Translations under genes and position numbers: made by a program
Source of the DNA: Pinus tabuliformis
Lineage: Eukaryota > Streptophyta > Pinopsida > Pinales > Pinaceae
Assembly: GCA_031772625.1 (NCBI GenBank)
Contig: CM062807.1
Coordinates: 1,149,149,007-1,149,213,006, forward strand
Direction of reading: 5' to 3'
Length of the DNA: 64,000 nt
Part shown: piece by piece, positions 44,661 through 56,154 of the stretch
How the letters are laid out: every line of letters begins with the position of its first letter
Position numbering within the stretch: the first letter of the stretch is position 1
The notes under the pieces: model-generated
Database searches by the model: none
What the model was told of the DNA's origin: nothing
Seen by the model: only the letters and a program-made list of their open reading frames with translations

Positions 44661-45312
44661 TTGGATTCTAGGGTTTCGCTGCTCCAAACAGGTCATCGTG
44701 GCATTTTCGCTATAACTTTTTTTCTGTGATGTTTCAGAAGTCGCAAAAAAAACCCATTTGAGAAGAAATCACGCTGAACCTTGGGTCCGAATTTCAGAGC
44801 TTTTCGCGCGATATTTGCGGAGATATGATCTGAGGAAGTTGGTCTTTTTGCAGACTCCTGAATTACATTCAAAACAGGTGACCTGGGGAAAATCGTCATA
44901 ACTTTCTCTCTGGGGATCGGATTGAAATTTCGTAAGAAGGTACAGAAAGAGGATAGACTTTAGTTTCTTGTGTGTGTGTTTCAGATTCAAAGGTTGAAAA
45001 AGTGACTCGTGGCACGTCGTACAAGTTTGCTCTACTGAACTAGTCTAAAAGCAAGTCACTGTGGGAGATTTCACATAACTCTTCCTTGGAGAATCCAATT
45101 TGGCTCAGACTTGTGGCATTGGAAAGAGGACGTAGAAGGCTACTACAGGTAGCAATTTCAGAACTGGATGATTCGAAATTACAGAGATACATCAGATTCA
45201 ATATCAGGCTTCTATAAAGTGAAAAAAGGTGTGTAGTTTTTTTTTAAATTTTTGTGTAAGCTTGGTTTAACAGAATTCAAAGGGCATAGTAAAGCATTAT
45301 TATCGGTAACTG
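44661..45312 (+). other. Untranslated leader of the chromovirus
   Basis: About 650 bp between the primer site and the gag-pol start. No frame of note. It contains several repeated CATAACTTT/TTTC-type short words. A packaging signal would be expected here by position only. Confidence 0.6.
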
Positions 45313-48300
45313 ATGCCCCGAGGAAAGAAAATGCAAACACCTAGTAAGGAACCTGAAAGCTCTAGCATGACTCATGAAGAAGAGGAAGAAATGCTACATG
45401 ATATATCAAAATTACAAGAACAAGTGCAACAAATGTCACGCTCACAAAAGCTAACAGAATCTAAGATAAGTGGCGTGGAATCTAAGATAAATGGCGTGGA
45501 AACTAAGATAAAGGGCATGGAAGCTAAGATGGAGGATTCGATGGCAGATTTGAAGATAGATTTGAAGACAGACATGGAAGAATTGAAGAAGTTGCTACAA
45601 GAAAGGGTCACTAATGGTGAAAAGGTAGTAAAGGAAACTCATGATGAGAACAAAAGAAATGTTAATCATGATTCCATAGACGCTAATGTTGGATCGAAGA
45701 ATCACCATATTCCAAAAATCGATATGAGGAAGTTTGATGGCAAGGATCCCGCCACATGGATATTACAGATGGAGCAATTCTTCGATCTCAATAATGTGCA
45801 AAACGCACAAAAGGTACGTATGGCAATTGTATATTTGGAACCAAATCAGTTTGTATGGTATCAATGGCTTTGCTCTCGTAAACAATTTATCACTTGGGCA
45901 ATTTTTACGGAAGAATTGATAGCACATTATGAAGATACAAAAAGCAACACTTTTTTTAGCCAATTGATAAGTCTCAAACAAAAGGGTTCAGTAATGGAGC
46001 ACATTGAGGAGTTCCAAAAATTGAACATAAGGGTAAAAGATATTCCAGAGGAGCATAGGATTGATGTGTTCATAGGGTCTTTAAAGGATAATATCCAACA
46101 TGATGTTCGCCTTTGGGAACCTGATTCATTAGAGAAGGCATTCAGGTTAGCAAGAAAAATGGAAAGCAAAATTATGGCAACTAGGAAGCATACCACTCAC
46201 AACTATAAAGACGGAAGTGTTGTTGCCCCTAGTCTTCCACAACCTATAAGGTTGACACCACAACAATTGGAAGAAAAAAGAGCAAAAGGGCTTTGTTACA
46301 GTTGTGATAGCAAATACACTAAAGGTCATAAGTGTGCTGAGAAGAAATTATTCTACATAGATTGTGAAGAGGAAGAAGAAAAGGAGCAAGAAAGGTCAAA
46401 AGAAGAAGATATACTCCAGGAACAAAGCCTAGATGAAGAACAAATAAATCCGACCATATCTTGTAATGCATTGGCGGGAATTACCACTCCTCAAACCATC
46501 AAGATAGAAGGACAAATCAAGAAGAAAAAGGTAATAGTGTTGATTGATTCAGGAAGCACCCACAATTTTATTCATTGTAGGGTAGCAAAAGAATTGAATT
46601 GCTTCCTATATCCAGCACCAGAGTGTCAAGTGATGATTGCAAATGGAGGAACAATAAATTGCTCTGGAAAGTGCCATAATATCAAGCTATCCATGGGAGA
46701 ATATGTATTGACTAGCCCAATGCTTTCCATTCCAATGGGAGGTGCTGATGTTGTACTAGGAGTCCAATGGCTACAATCCTTGGGTACAATAGCTTTTAAT
46801 TTTCAAGAACTTTTCATCAAATTTTCTACGGAAGGAAAGGAAGTTGAATTAAGGGGTATTGCAGGGAAACCAGGAAAGATAATCAGCTCTAATGGCATGA
46901 CAAAGCTTCTAAAAAAGGAGCAAAGAGGTGTAATTGCACAATTATGTTCGCTAGATGTTTCCACATTGGAATCATCTATTTCTCCAGATCTCCAAAAAGT
47001 CCTGGACAATCATTCCAAGGTATTTGAGACTCCCAAAGGTCTCCCACCTATGCGTGATCATGATCATGCTATTCATCTGATTCCAGGAAGTGTTCCTCCA
47101 AACATCAGGCCGTACAGATATCCCTATGTCCAAAAAAGTGAAATTGAACGTATGGTTGCAGAAATGCTAGAGGCTGGTATAATTCAACCAAGTCAAAGTT
47201 CTTTCTCAGCTCCAGTAGTATTGGTGCACAAGAAGGATGGATCATGGCGCATGTGTCCGGATTATAGGGAGCTCAACAAGCTCACTATTAAAGATAAGTT
47301 CCCCATTCCTGTTATTGATGAATTACTGGATGAATTGCATGGATCAATTTACTTCACCAAGTTGGATCTTCGTTCGGGATATCATCAAATCAGAATGAAG
47401 ATTGAAGACATTCCGAAAACGACATTTAGAACTCATGAGGGTCATTATGAATTTTTGGTCATGCCTTTTGGCCTTACCAATGCACCTTCAACATTTCAAG
47501 GTTTGATGAATTCAATTTTCAAACCATTCCTTAGAAAATTTGTGTTAGTATTTTTTGATGATATACTAATCTACAGCAAGTCTTGGAAGGATCATGTTGA
47601 ACATGTTGACAGGGTGCTACAACTATTGGAGGAGAAACAATTATATGCAAAAAGATCCAAATGTTTCTTTGGAGTCCAGGAGGTGGAATATTTGGGTCAT
47701 ATTGTATCTCATGAAGGAGTTAAGGTAGACCCTAGCAAAATTAAAGCCATTAAGGAATGGAAAATCCCCACATCCATAAAGCATCTGCGAGGATTTCTTG
47801 GGTTGACAGGGTATTATCGCAAGTTTGTTAAGAATTATGGGAGAATAGCAGCACCTCTAACAACATTATTGAAGAAAGATTCATTTTCATGGACTCCGGA
47901 AGCAACAAAGGCCTTTGAACATCTTAAAGAGGCAATGTGCCAAGCACCGGTCTTAGCTACACCGGACTTCACAAAAACCTTTATTGTGGAATGTGATGCT
48001 TCAGGAAATGGAATTGGTGCTGTTCTAATGCAAGATGAAAGACCCATTGCTTTTGAAAGTCGTCCAATCAAGGGAAAGTTTTTAAGCAAAGCTATTTATG
48101 AGAAGGAAATGTTGGCAATACTCCATGCACTTAAGAAATGGCGACCCTACCTAATGGGAAGACACTTCAAGGTAAAAACGGATCATGATAGCCTTAAATA
48201 CTTTTTAGAACAAAGATTATCCTCTGAAGAGCAACAAAAGTGGGTCACAAAGATGTTGGGTTATGACTTTGAAATCATCTACAAAAAAGGGAAGCAAAAT

Positions 48301-49806
48301 GTGGTGGCAGATGCACTCTCAAGAAAGGATGAGGATGTGGAAGCATTGTTGTGTGCCATTTCTATTATCCAACCAGATTGGATAAACGAAGCAAGGGAGG
48401 AATGGAAGAATGACGAAGAAGTGTGGGCACTTATTCGAAAGCTACAACAAGATTCCAGTACTTCTGATACATTTAGCTGGAAAAATGATTCGTTATGGTA
48501 CAAAGATCGCTTATACCTCTGTAAGAATTCCCAGCTAAAACAAAAGATTCTTATGGAATTGCACACTTCTCCCTTAGGAGGGCACTCAGGATTTTTAAAA
48601 ACTTACCACAGGGTTAAGAAGGAATTTTTTTGGGATGGCCTTAAATCAGATATTCAAAAGTTTGTGGCGGAATGTTTGGTTTGCCAGCAAAATAAAGTTG
48701 AAACAATTAAGACACCGGGTCTATTACAACCTTTATCCATTCCAAGCCAACGTTGGGAGGAGGTTTCAATGGATTTTATCACAGGTTTACCCAAGTCTGA
48801 GGGAAAGAGTGTCATCATGGTGGTAGTTGACAGACTTACCAAGTATGCACACTTTTGTGCATTATCACATCCATTTAAAGCCAGTACAGTTTCTACTGCA
48901 TTTATGGAAACAGTTCAAAAGCTACATGGAAACCCAAAGATTATTGTAAGTGACAGAGATCCCATTTTCACTGGAAATTTTTGGACAGAATTATTTTCTT
49001 GTCTTGGTACTCAGTTAGCTCATAGCTCATCTTATCATCCTCAATCTGATGGGAAAACTGAGATAGTAAACAAATGTTTGGAAGGATATCTTCGTTGCTT
49101 TGTATCTGATAAACAGACACAATGGGTCAAATGGTTGCCTCTGGCTGAATGGTGGTATAACACTTCCTTCCATACAGCAACAAAAATGACCCCATTTATG
49201 GCACTTTATGGGTATCAACCACCATCCATCACATCATATTTAAGAGAAAATTCTAAGGTTCAGGCAGTGGAACATCACATCGAACATCAACAACAAGTCC
49301 TCCAACTCTTAAAGGATAACCTCGTGTTGGCACAAAATAGAATGAAACAACAGGCAGATCAACATCGCAGTGAAAGAAGTTTTGATGTAGGTGATTGGGT
49401 ATTCCTACGGCTACAACCATATAAGCAAATGTCCCTAAAGCAAGCTAAGAAGGATAATAAATTATCACCAAAGTATTATGGTCCGTACAAGGTGTTGCAA
49501 AAGATTGGTACTATGGCATACAAATTGGAGCTTCCTGCAGCTTCTCGATTGCACCCAGTTTTCCATGTTTCATGTTTAAAGAAGGTTATAGGTGACAAGC
49601 TCCCAATTCAAACAATATTGCCAGAACTTGACGAGGAAGGAAAAATTATATTGGAACCGGAAGCAGTCACAGAAACAAGAACTCGACAGCTACGAAATCG
49701 ATCAATTTCAGAGTATCTTATCAAGTGGAAGAACTTATCCGCTGAAGATTCCACATGGGAGGATGAGAATTTTATGCAGAAGTATCCAGAACTACTCAAG
49801 CGTTGA
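45313..49806 (+). CDS. Chromovirus gag-pol polyprotein
   Basis: 1,497 codons in one frame. Order: a coiled-coil N-terminus with repeated [19 protein letters not shown]-type words (about residues 45-75); gag core about 130-290; zinc knuckle near 328 ([14 protein letters not shown]); protease near 411 ([10 protein letters not shown]); reverse transcriptase ([10 protein letters not shown] near 747); RNase H ([13 protein letters not shown] near 895); integrase about 1080-1400 (HHCC region with CLVCQQNK, then [26 protein letters not shown]); chromodomain about 1445-1492 ([17 protein letters not shown]). The chromodomain is known to steer integration towards marked chromatin. It looks whole and could still be expressed. 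Confidence 0.95.
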   Translation: MPRGKKMQTPSKEPESSSMTHEEEEEMLHDISKLQEQVQQMSRSQKLTESKISGVESKINGVETKIKGMEAKMEDSMADLKIDLKTDMEELKKLLQERVTNGEKVVKETHDENKRNVNHDSIDANVGSKNHHIPKIDMRKFDGKDPATWILQMEQFFDLNNVQNAQKVRMAIVYLEPNQFVWYQWLCSRKQFITWAIFTEELIAHYEDTKSNTFFSQLISLKQKGSVMEHIEEFQKLNIRVKDIPEEHRIDVFIGSLKDNIQHDVRLWEPDSLEKAFRLARKMESKIMATRKHTTHNYKDGSVVAPSLPQPIRLTPQQLEEKRAKGLCYSCDSKYTKGHKCAEKKLFYIDCEEEEEKEQERSKEEDILQEQSLDEEQINPTISCNALAGITTPQTIKIEGQIKKKKVIVLIDSGSTHNFIHCRVAKELNCFLYPAPECQVMIANGGTINCSGKCHNIKLSMGEYVLTSPMLSIPMGGADVVLGVQWLQSLGTIAFNFQELFIKFSTEGKEVELRGIAGKPGKIISSNGMTKLLKKEQRGVIAQLCSLDVSTLESSISPDLQKVLDNHSKVFETPKGLPPMRDHDHAIHLIPGSVPPNIRPYRYPYVQKSEIERMVAEMLEAGIIQPSQSSFSAPVVLVHKKDGSWRMCPDYRELNKLTIKDKFPIPVIDELLDELHGSIYFTKLDLRSGYHQIRMKIEDIPKTTFRTHEGHYEFLVMPFGLTNAPSTFQGLMNSIFKPFLRKFVLVFFDDILIYSKSWKDHVEHVDRVLQLLEEKQLYAKRSKCFFGVQEVEYLGHIVSHEGVKVDPSKIKAIKEWKIPTSIKHLRGFLGLTGYYRKFVKNYGRIAAPLTTLLKKDSFSWTPEATKAFEHLKEAMCQAPVLATPDFTKTFIVECDASGNGIGAVLMQDERPIAFESRPIKGKFLSKAIYEKEMLAILHALKKWRPYLMGRHFKVKTDHDSLKYFLEQRLSSEEQQKWVTKMLGYDFEIIYKKGKQNVVADALSRKDEDVEALLCAISIIQPDWINEAREEWKNDEEVWALIRKLQQDSSTSDTFSWKNDSLWYKDRLYLCKNSQLKQKILMELHTSPLGGHSGFLKTYHRVKKEFFWDGLKSDIQKFVAECLVCQQNKVETIKTPGLLQPLSIPSQRWEEVSMDFITGLPKSEGKSVIMVVVDRLTKYAHFCALSHPFKASTVSTAFMETVQKLHGNPKIIVSDRDPIFTGNFWTELFSCLGTQLAHSSSYHPQSDGKTEIVNKCLEGYLRCFVSDKQTQWVKWLPLAEWWYNTSFHTATKMTPFMALYGYQPPSITSYLRENSKVQAVEHHIEHQQQVLQLLKDNLVLAQNRMKQQADQHRSERSFDVGDWVFLRLQPYKQMSLKQAKKDNKLSPKYYGPYKVLQKIGTMAYKLELPAASRLHPVFHVSCLKKVIGDKLPIQTILPELDEEGKIILEPEAVTETRTRQLRNRSISEYLIKWKNLSAEDSTWEDENFMQKYPELLKR

Positions 49807-49835
49807 GGACAACACTTTTTTGAAGGAGAGGGGCA

Positions 49836-50168
49836 TGTTGGGTCCCTATAATACTAGTGATTACCCCATTACTATTGTAGTTATACCCCTTATTTATATT
49901 GTTGTGCCCCTATTACCCCCATATTGTTATTTCTGTGCCCCATAGAATCCCTCTATTGTTATTTTTGTGGCTTTATATTATTATTGTTAGGTCGGCTGGA
50001 TTATATTGTGACTCCTTAGACTCCTATATATAGAAAGGAGGTTTTGTCATTTGTATCATCCCAGAATTGTTCATTTATGTAATGTAAAGGAGGTTGCCCC
50101 CTCGAAGAGGCTGAATTCTAAGGCGTGGATCTCTCTTTTCTATCTTTTTGTGAGCTAGTTTCGTAACA
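49836..50168 (+). repeat. 3' LTR of the chromovirus
   Basis: A near-identical copy of 44313-44645, preceded by a purine-rich tract (AAGGAGAGGGG) and followed by ATTCA. Confidence 0.93.
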
Positions 50169-50173
50169 ATTCA

Positions 50174-50833
50174 TCTCTTGGTTGATAGTGAAGTCTAGTC
50201 TAAGAATCGAAGGGTTCTCAACATCCCTTGGAGGAAGCTACTAGCGAAGAAAGGGTATGTGTATAGTATCAAAGGTATGCATGTCTCATATCTAAAACCT
50301 GAATGGCATAATATGTTGTTTTTTTTACAAACATATGTGACCTTTGAGGGTTGTTACAGCTATGCATTTCTCTATCATATACAATTGTTAATGGTATTTT
50401 TAGGTTTTAAGTTAAATTTGCCACACTTTTTGTATATGATCTTGTTTAAAATGTCTTCAATTTACCAAAAATAGTGCTCAAATGCTAAATGGTCTCTTAT
50501 CCATCACAGTTTGATTTCCATCTTGGTAAAATATTAATTGGGTAAGATGGGTCAAGATTGGGAATAATTTCTCATACACAATTGTTTTGATAAAACCTCG
50601 TCTTCAAGGGAAACTGACTCCCAAGTGCCCTCAATCCCTGGTTTGGTTCATGAAGATATTCCATCCTCTCCTGTGCATAATGTTATGCATTCAAATGACT
50701 CACAGTCGTGTCGGGACATTAATCCTTCTCTTTTAGAAGAGGACAAGGCACTGAAGCCTGAAACTATGCATTTTTGTCGAAGCATATATAGTGATGGAAA
50801 TACTCTTGTTGATAAGGTGGAAAAGAAACTCAA
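50174..50833 (+). repeat. Unit A of the old repeat, end part
   Basis: Continues unit A after the chromovirus and aligns with unit B at about 61416-61963. A 95-codon frame (50625-50912) opens with PSIPGLVHEDIPSS and ends lysine-rich. Unit B keeps a similar GLVHEDIPSS stretch, so both may descend from one ancient coding region. No family was recognised. Confidence 0.6.
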
Positions 50834-51479
50834 GAAAAAGGGTAAATCAAAAGTCTCGAAGGTTAAACCCCAGTCAAATTTTTTCCCTTGGAACTCGCAA
50901 ATGAACATGTAAATAGTCAGCATAAATAGGATTATGATATGTATATTAAAGACAAACTAATTACTTAAAGTTATCTGGGTTTTGGCATAGTAAATAAAGG
51001 CTCTCTTCTGATTAAAACTATGTCAATCTTAAAAAATTTCCACTTAAAAAACTAAATCAAAATTTACAAACAATCATGGTCCCCTAAATCAAAATTTACA
51101 AACAATCATGATCCCCTAATGATGTCAATGCCACTCCAGAACTAAACAATAGCACTGAAAAAGGGTAAATCAAAAGTCTCGAAGGTTAAACCCCAGTCAA
51201 TTTTTTTCCCTTGGAACTCGCAAATGAACATGTAAATAGTCAGCATAAATAGGATTATGATATGTATATTAAAGACAAACTAATTACTTAAAGTTATCTG
51301 GGTTTTGGCATAGTAAATAAAGGCTCTCTTCTGATTAAAACTATGTCAATCTTAAAAAATTTCCACTTAAAAAACTAAATCAAAATTTACAAACAATCAT
51401 GGTCCCCTAAATCAAAATTTACAAACAATCATGATCCCCTAATGATGTCAATGCCACTCCAGAACTAAACAATAGCACT
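50834..51479. repeat. Two near-identical 323-bp tandem copies
   Basis: Copies 50834-51156 and 51157-51479 differ at about one or two positions. Each ends with its own inner direct repeat of ~32 bp (AAATCAAAATTTACAAACAA words, twice). The near-identity shows a recent local duplication in an otherwise old, diverged region. Any frame here is duplicated by-product. Confidence 0.93.
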
Positions 51480-51937
51480 GATAAAATTGCTTCAAAGACC
51501 CATTCACCATATGGCTTATATGGCTTCCGAGGCCACTCCACAATTATATATAAACCTTCCATTTCCAAAAAGACAAACGTGGCATACCAAATCACTAAAT
51601 TATGTGACATGTTCCATAGGACTAGATTTAAATAAATTTAATTTAATTTAATAACATTCAATAAGAATTATTAATAAAATTGTGTTCGATGAGAACGTGT
51701 TGAAAAAGTCTACCATTGGTCAATTCTCTGCAGCCTAGGGACTTCACAAATGTGGCTGCCAACTTTTTTGGAATGTGAAGGAAAAATTTCGTGCACGTGG
51801 AAATTTCATCCTAACTGGCTATAGCTTTCTCTGATGTCATATTTCAAATTTCATTAAAAAAAACTTAATAAATAAATACGTTCGTAACCAAATAATTTTA
51901 AATTTCATAAAAGAAAAGACAAGTTGACATATTTGAG
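51480..51937 (+). repeat. Unit B of the old repeat, start
   Basis: From about 51545 it aligns with the right palindrome arm from about 25650 onward (shared words AAATTATGTGA, TCAATTCTCTGCAGCCTA). Positions 51480-51545 are unit-B-specific. No gene seen. Confidence 0.7.
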
Positions 51938-52204
51938 GCAGTGGTCTATAATGAGATTTTTTGGAAGCTTTTCCGGTGGGTTTTTTCGGTCAAAATTCGG
52001 CAGCAATTTATTGGAATCGCAAGTTTGATAGCTAGTTTCTGAACAATCAAAGTGTCCAAGGGGTTTTTCAGGGTGCTGAATGCAAATATGCAGTTAAAAA
52101 ACCATTTTAACTGCAACAAATCAAGATTTAACCTCATTTTCTTCAGCCGGATTCTGTCACCGAAATCTCCAAAAAATCGCATTATAGACAACTCCATATT
52201 TGAG
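51929..52204. mobile_element. 258-bp Mutator-type MITE with 9-bp target duplication
   Basis: Element 51938-52195, flanked by the exact 9-bp repeat ATATTTGAG (51929-51937 and 52196-52204). Its ends are inverted repeats: GCAGTGGTCTATAATGAG at the left and GGAGTTGTCTATAATGCG read inward from the right, with the match continuing through ATTTTTTGGA (28 bp, three mismatches). A 9-bp duplication with such ends points to the Mutator superfamily. The empty site survives in the right palindrome arm near 26080 (AAATATTTGAGTGG). It has no coding capacity and was mobilised, if so, by another element's transposase. Confidence 0.88.
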
Positions 52205-52365
52205 TGGAAATACATGCGTCATAATTTAGTGGGCCATCCCACCAACTTCCGTTGACTCCATAAAAATTGGAAAGCCGATTTGCCAGACTCATTTCATGAA
52301 TTCAAAGTCAATTTATTCATAAAATTTCATTTTGCAATAATATGGAAGCGACATATACCTACGGG

Positions 52366-52551
52366 TCGGAGAATTGAAACTGAAAGGAAGGGAAGATATT
52401 ATGATGTCGGTTTGAAATAATTTTTCCTAATGTATAGGAAAATGGTAATTAGGTAAGCTCGGAGAATTGAAACTGAAAGGAAGGGAAGATATTATGATGT
52501 CGGTTTGAAATAATTTTTCCTAATGTATAGGAAAATGGTAATTAGGTAAGT
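52366..52551. repeat. Two 93-bp tandem copies
   Basis: Copies starting at 52366 and 52459 (TCGGAGAATTGAAACTGAAA...) are essentially identical. They lie ~280 bp from the LINE insertion and have no counterpart duplication in the palindrome arms. Confidence 0.92.
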
Positions 52552-52829
52552 TTTTTTGGTTGTATCGAAAAGAATTAATATTTGGTCTATTTCGTATTTA
52601 CATGAAAATTATTACTATTATAATTTTTAAAGTGAATTTAGATGTATTTTTATGTACAATTTACCAGATAGATTAAAGTATTTAACCTTAAACCAGATAT
52701 TTTACATAAAATTTTATATGGTAATTATTACCAATAGAAATACCTCCAAGAATGATAATTTATTAAAATTATTTAAATAAAAATTATATTTAAATGTTAT
52801 TATCTATTACTGATGATGATGGTTAACGT
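52552..52829 (+). repeat. Unit B of the old repeat, up to the LINE
   Basis: AT-rich, aligns with the right arm at about 26290-26530. No gene seen. Ends at GGTTAACG, where the LINE begins. Confidence 0.65.
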
Positions 52830-52872
52830 TCACTGAAACCAAATAATGATCTATCGGACCTAAAAAGACAAA

Positions 52873-55800
52873 TTATTTATTTTGATTTAAGATTTTATTC
52901 CTATGCTCAAAAAGCTTGGAGAGAAGCCTCCCGAGATCACTATAATTTTGGCATTGTAAAAGGCTAGGAAGGTCAGTATTGTAACAAAGGTTGTGGAATT
53001 GAGATCTAATGTGGTTGTATGCAGGGCACTCTAAGAGGAAGTGGTTTTCATCCTCGATGCTCCCATTCTCACAAATATGGCAGATCCTTTCCATCCATGG
53101 CGTTTTAGGAACTACCCAGCGGCCAGTTTCGCTATGGAGCTCATGGGAATTCGTTCTAATCTTTGCTATATTAATTTTCTTTTTTGAGCTAGTTAGAATA
53201 GAGAGATACTTTTGATCTTCAAGGGTGGGGTTGATGACCTTCTTATAATAACTTAATTTTCTTTTAGACGCTAAATCTTTCTCACACCACAATTTTTCTT
53301 TGAACTTAGAAGTAACAATATCTTTAATGTTGTTTATGTTTTGCAAAGCATCATTCTCATTGATCTCCCAATAGTTTAACCAGGCCCTTGTGTCCTTATG
53401 CCATCCTCGGTTAAGCCTTAGGTGATTTTGGCTGGAATTTAAAGCTAGCTTAGGAAGTCTATGATTGTCTATGTTATCGAGCTTGTGCTTGTACATCAGA
53501 AACCTGAGCATAGCTAGGCTCTCAATAGAAGAAAGACCTGCTTCTATAAGGAGAATAGGATAGGGTGTATTACTTTTAATTTTCAGGTTATAAGTTATAA
53601 AACGCTTCTGGATTTGCTCAATCTTCCTCCATGATTCTCTGGAGATGCTGCAGCCCCAAACTTCACAGCCATATAAGATAACAGGAGTGACTAAAGTTTC
53701 AAAGAGGAACTTCTTTTTATCCCACATTACGAGGTTTGTTGTTTTACAATTATTTTCAAGACCAAAATAAGCTTTCCATCCCCCATTGATCCTTTTCTCA
53801 ATGCTATGGTTCCAGTTGAGCTTGTGATGGATATAAATTCCTAGGTACTTGTAAGAATACACTTCCTCCAAGTTATTATTGTCATACGTAAAATTAGCGC
53901 AAGTGTCCTTCTTAGATTTGAGAATCATGACCTTTGTTTTGTCTGTATTAACAGTCATACCCATGGTAGAGCAGAAATCCTTAAGAAGCTTGAGTTGCTT
54001 ATCAAGATCAGAAGGGCACCTTGCCAGAAGAACAATATCGTCAGCATAGAGAAGAAGGATAATGACTATCCCAGCTAAGATTGTGCCACCACATCCTGCT
54101 TCTTCTAAATAACCTTCGAGCTTATCGATGTAAATGCCAAATAGGGTAGGGGAGAGGGGGCAACCTTGTTTAACTCCGATGTTACACTTAATATCTTTTG
54201 ACCACCCCTCATTGTTCTTTAGCTTGGCAATTACATTCTCGTATAGCCTTATAGCAGCAGCTCTTAACTCAAGAGGAACCTTTAGCTCTTTTAACCTATT
54301 CCAAAGGTTGTATCTAGGAACCGTATCGAAAGCCTTTCTAAAGTCTACAAAGCAGCAGAATAAATTGGATTTATCATTACGACATTCCTCCGCAATGATC
54401 CTTAGCGTAACAAGGTGGTCTGTTGTTGAGTGATGCCTTCTGAAACCTGCTTGGCCTTTAGCCCGCTTACCTTCACTTTCAAGCCATATGCTTAACTTTT
54501 TTTCCAGAATACTACCATATAATTTGGCTAAGAGAGGGCTGATCATAATTGTTCGATAATTAGAGGGGTTATTTGTATCTCCACTTTTAAAAATAGGGAT
54601 AATGAGGCTCTCAGTCCAAGGTTTAGGGAACCCTTGCTTAACAACTTGATTGAAAAGCTTGTGGATGTGGGGGATGAGGACAGGGCCTTCAATTTTTAAG
54701 ATTTCTGCCTGGTAACCTTCAATGTCCTTAGCTTTCCCATTCGCGAGGCGATTAACCCCAAACTTAATGTCTTCTAAAGAGAAGACTTCTTTCGTTGTGA
54801 GCAGGGTTTCCAAATTATCCGTGACATTAGGAGATTCACAAAGCTTTTTAAGATAAGAATTCCAATCGTGAAGAGCAATTTTATTATTATCCTTAGTCTT
54901 CCTAGTCAGAATCTGCCTCCAAAATTTCTTAGGAGCAACCTTAGAGAGGTGTAAGAGATTCTCCTGTCTTTGACAAATGTACTGCCTCTTTTTCCTTTTA
55001 ATTAGGGCTTTGTATATTCTTATCTTGTCCATTTTAAGAGAATCATCAACAGCTTCCTTAATTGCTCTCCTCGCATTTTTACAATCTTTGTCATACCAAG
55101 GATTGGTTTTGCTATTTCTTTTATTATTAGAGACTTCAATTGAGAACTTTTTAATAAAATATGAGAGGGTTGTAGTAAAATTATGATATAGGTTTTCTAT
55201 GTTATCTATACTAGATAAAGGAGGCAAATTAGTTTTTAATTCATTTAGAAAGAGGTCCTTTTTATTTTTATCAAATATTAAGTTCTTTTGGTTGTAAGTA
55301 TTATTTTCTATGGGAACTCTATGCATGACAAAATTGAGGGTTATAAGTAAAGGCCTATGATCGGAGTCAGGCTCGTGGTCGTTTAAGATGTCAAAGTTTA
55401 TCATTTCGTTGTATAAAGGAAGATCGGAAATAACGTAGTCTACCACGCTGCTACCAAGTCCATGGATACAGGTCATCTTGCTGGAATTGGGCCACTTTTT
55501 TAGACCGTTGCAAATTATGAGATCCTGAGCACTACAGAGCTTGACAAGCTCTGACCCAAACAAATTTTCCCCGAGGTCTTCAGAGCTCCTTTTGTACCTA
55601 CTAGCCAGGGTAGGGTCTTCGTCTAACCAAAGAGGATTAGGGTTGGAACGATTGCTTAAAATAATAGCTTGGTTGCTTGAAGTTCGGGCATTGAAGTCAC
55701 CTATTAAAAGGATATTACCATCATTCCTTAGGCTAGAAATATCGTTCTCTAAACTATTGTAAGGGTTAGTTTTATCTAGATTCTTCTTCTTATAGAAGTT

Positions 55801-56145
55801 AGAATTAATGGGGGGGAAATAACATATTGCTATGTAGGACTTTTTATTATTAATGTCTCTGATCTCTATCCAACTAAATTGGTTGTAAGGGTCGTTTTTA
55901 TAAAGCCTAACATAGGGGGAGATGTTCTTCTTAATGTAACAAGCTATTCCCCCAATGCCTCTATGGGAGGATCGCTTGTTCCATGTAGACCATAGCGTAA
56001 AGCCATCTATGTTAGGGACCTTAGATTCTTCGTGCTCCCAAGTTTCAACAAGCAAAATAATATCAACATCATTTGAAATCCAACTTAGCTTGGGGCCTTT
56101 GTTCCATGGGAAGCCCCGACAGTTCCAAGAAAGGATCCGGAGCAT
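52873..56145 (-). CDS. LINE ORF2: APE endonuclease and reverse transcriptase
   Basis: 1,090 codons, uninterrupted. N-terminal apurinic-type endonuclease with LSWNCRG (5-11), VETW (33-36), IGDFNAR (148-154) and SDHRPL (260-265), which together keep the catalytic Asn, Glu, Asp and His positions. Reverse transcriptase about 460-760: GKAKDIEGYQAEILK, IIPIFKSGD, GQAGFRRHHSTTDH, DFRKAFDTV, GVKQGCPLSP and LLLYADDIVLL (YADD near 700). A C-terminal zinc-type cluster follows, CHICX9HX4C at about 1022 (ENHFLLECPAY). It nicks the target, primes on it and copies the element RNA. The GQAGFR..ST..H and EDENHFLLECP words differ from the usual plant L1 pattern and look closer to the jockey/RTE-like side of the LINE tree. 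That placement is an inference needing a tree. Confidence 0.93.
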   Translation of the reverse strand: MLRILSWNCRGFPWNKGPKLSWISNDVDIILLVETWEHEESKVPNIDGFTLWSTWNKRSSHRGIGGIACYIKKNISPYVRLYKNDPYNQFSWIEIRDINNKKSYIAICYFPPINSNFYKKKNLDKTNPYNSLENDISSLRNDGNILLIGDFNARTSSNQAIILSNRSNPNPLWLDEDPTLASRYKRSSEDLGENLFGSELVKLCSAQDLIICNGLKKWPNSSKMTCIHGLGSSVVDYVISDLPLYNEMINFDILNDHEPDSDHRPLLITLNFVMHRVPIENNTYNQKNLIFDKNKKDLFLNELKTNLPPLSSIDNIENLYHNFTTTLSYFIKKFSIEVSNNKRNSKTNPWYDKDCKNARRAIKEAVDDSLKMDKIRIYKALIKRKKRQYICQRQENLLHLSKVAPKKFWRQILTRKTKDNNKIALHDWNSYLKKLCESPNVTDNLETLLTTKEVFSLEDIKFGVNRLANGKAKDIEGYQAEILKIEGPVLIPHIHKLFNQVVKQGFPKPWTESLIIPIFKSGDTNNPSNYRTIMISPLLAKLYGSILEKKLSIWLESEGKRAKGQAGFRRHHSTTDHLVTLRIIAEECRNDKSNLFCCFVDFRKAFDTVPRYNLWNRLKELKVPLELRAAAIRLYENVIAKLKNNEGWSKDIKCNIGVKQGCPLSPTLFGIYIDKLEGYLEEAGCGGTILAGIVIILLLYADDIVLLARCPSDLDKQLKLLKDFCSTMGMTVNTDKTKVMILKSKKDTCANFTYDNNNLEEVYSYKYLGIYIHHKLNWNHSIEKRINGGWKAYFGLENNCKTTNLVMWDKKKFLFETLVTPVILYGCEVWGCSISRESWRKIEQIQKRFITYNLKIKSNTPYPILLIEAGLSSIESLAMLRFLMYKHKLDNIDNHRLPKLALNSSQNHLRLNRGWHKDTRAWLNYWEINENDALQNINNIKDIVTSKFKEKLWCEKDLASKRKLSYYKKVINPTLEDQKYLSILTSSKKKINIAKIRTNSHELHSETGRWVVPKTPWMERICHICENGSIEDENHFLLECPAYNHIRSQFHNLCYNTDLPSLLQCQNYSDLGRLLSKLFEHRNKILNQNK

Positions 56146-56154
56146 GTTTGATTG

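Larger units (their letters stand above)
44313..50168 (+). mobile_element. Chromovirus (Reina-like) Ty3/gypsy retrotransposon, looks whole
   Basis: A 5,856-bp plus-strand element with short 333-bp LTRs (44313-44645 and 49836-50168), which begin TGTTGGGTCCC, end TAACA and differ at only 5 positions (about 1.5%). Primer site TGGTATCAGAGC at 44648, polypurine tract at about 49821-49835, one 1,497-codon gag-pol frame and a terminal chromodomain. Short LTRs, small size and the chromodomain suggest the Reina lineage (inferred). Insertion is recent, about 0.6-3.4 million years at the two rates used for the Athila element. All parts needed for a complete element are present. Confidence 0.93.
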
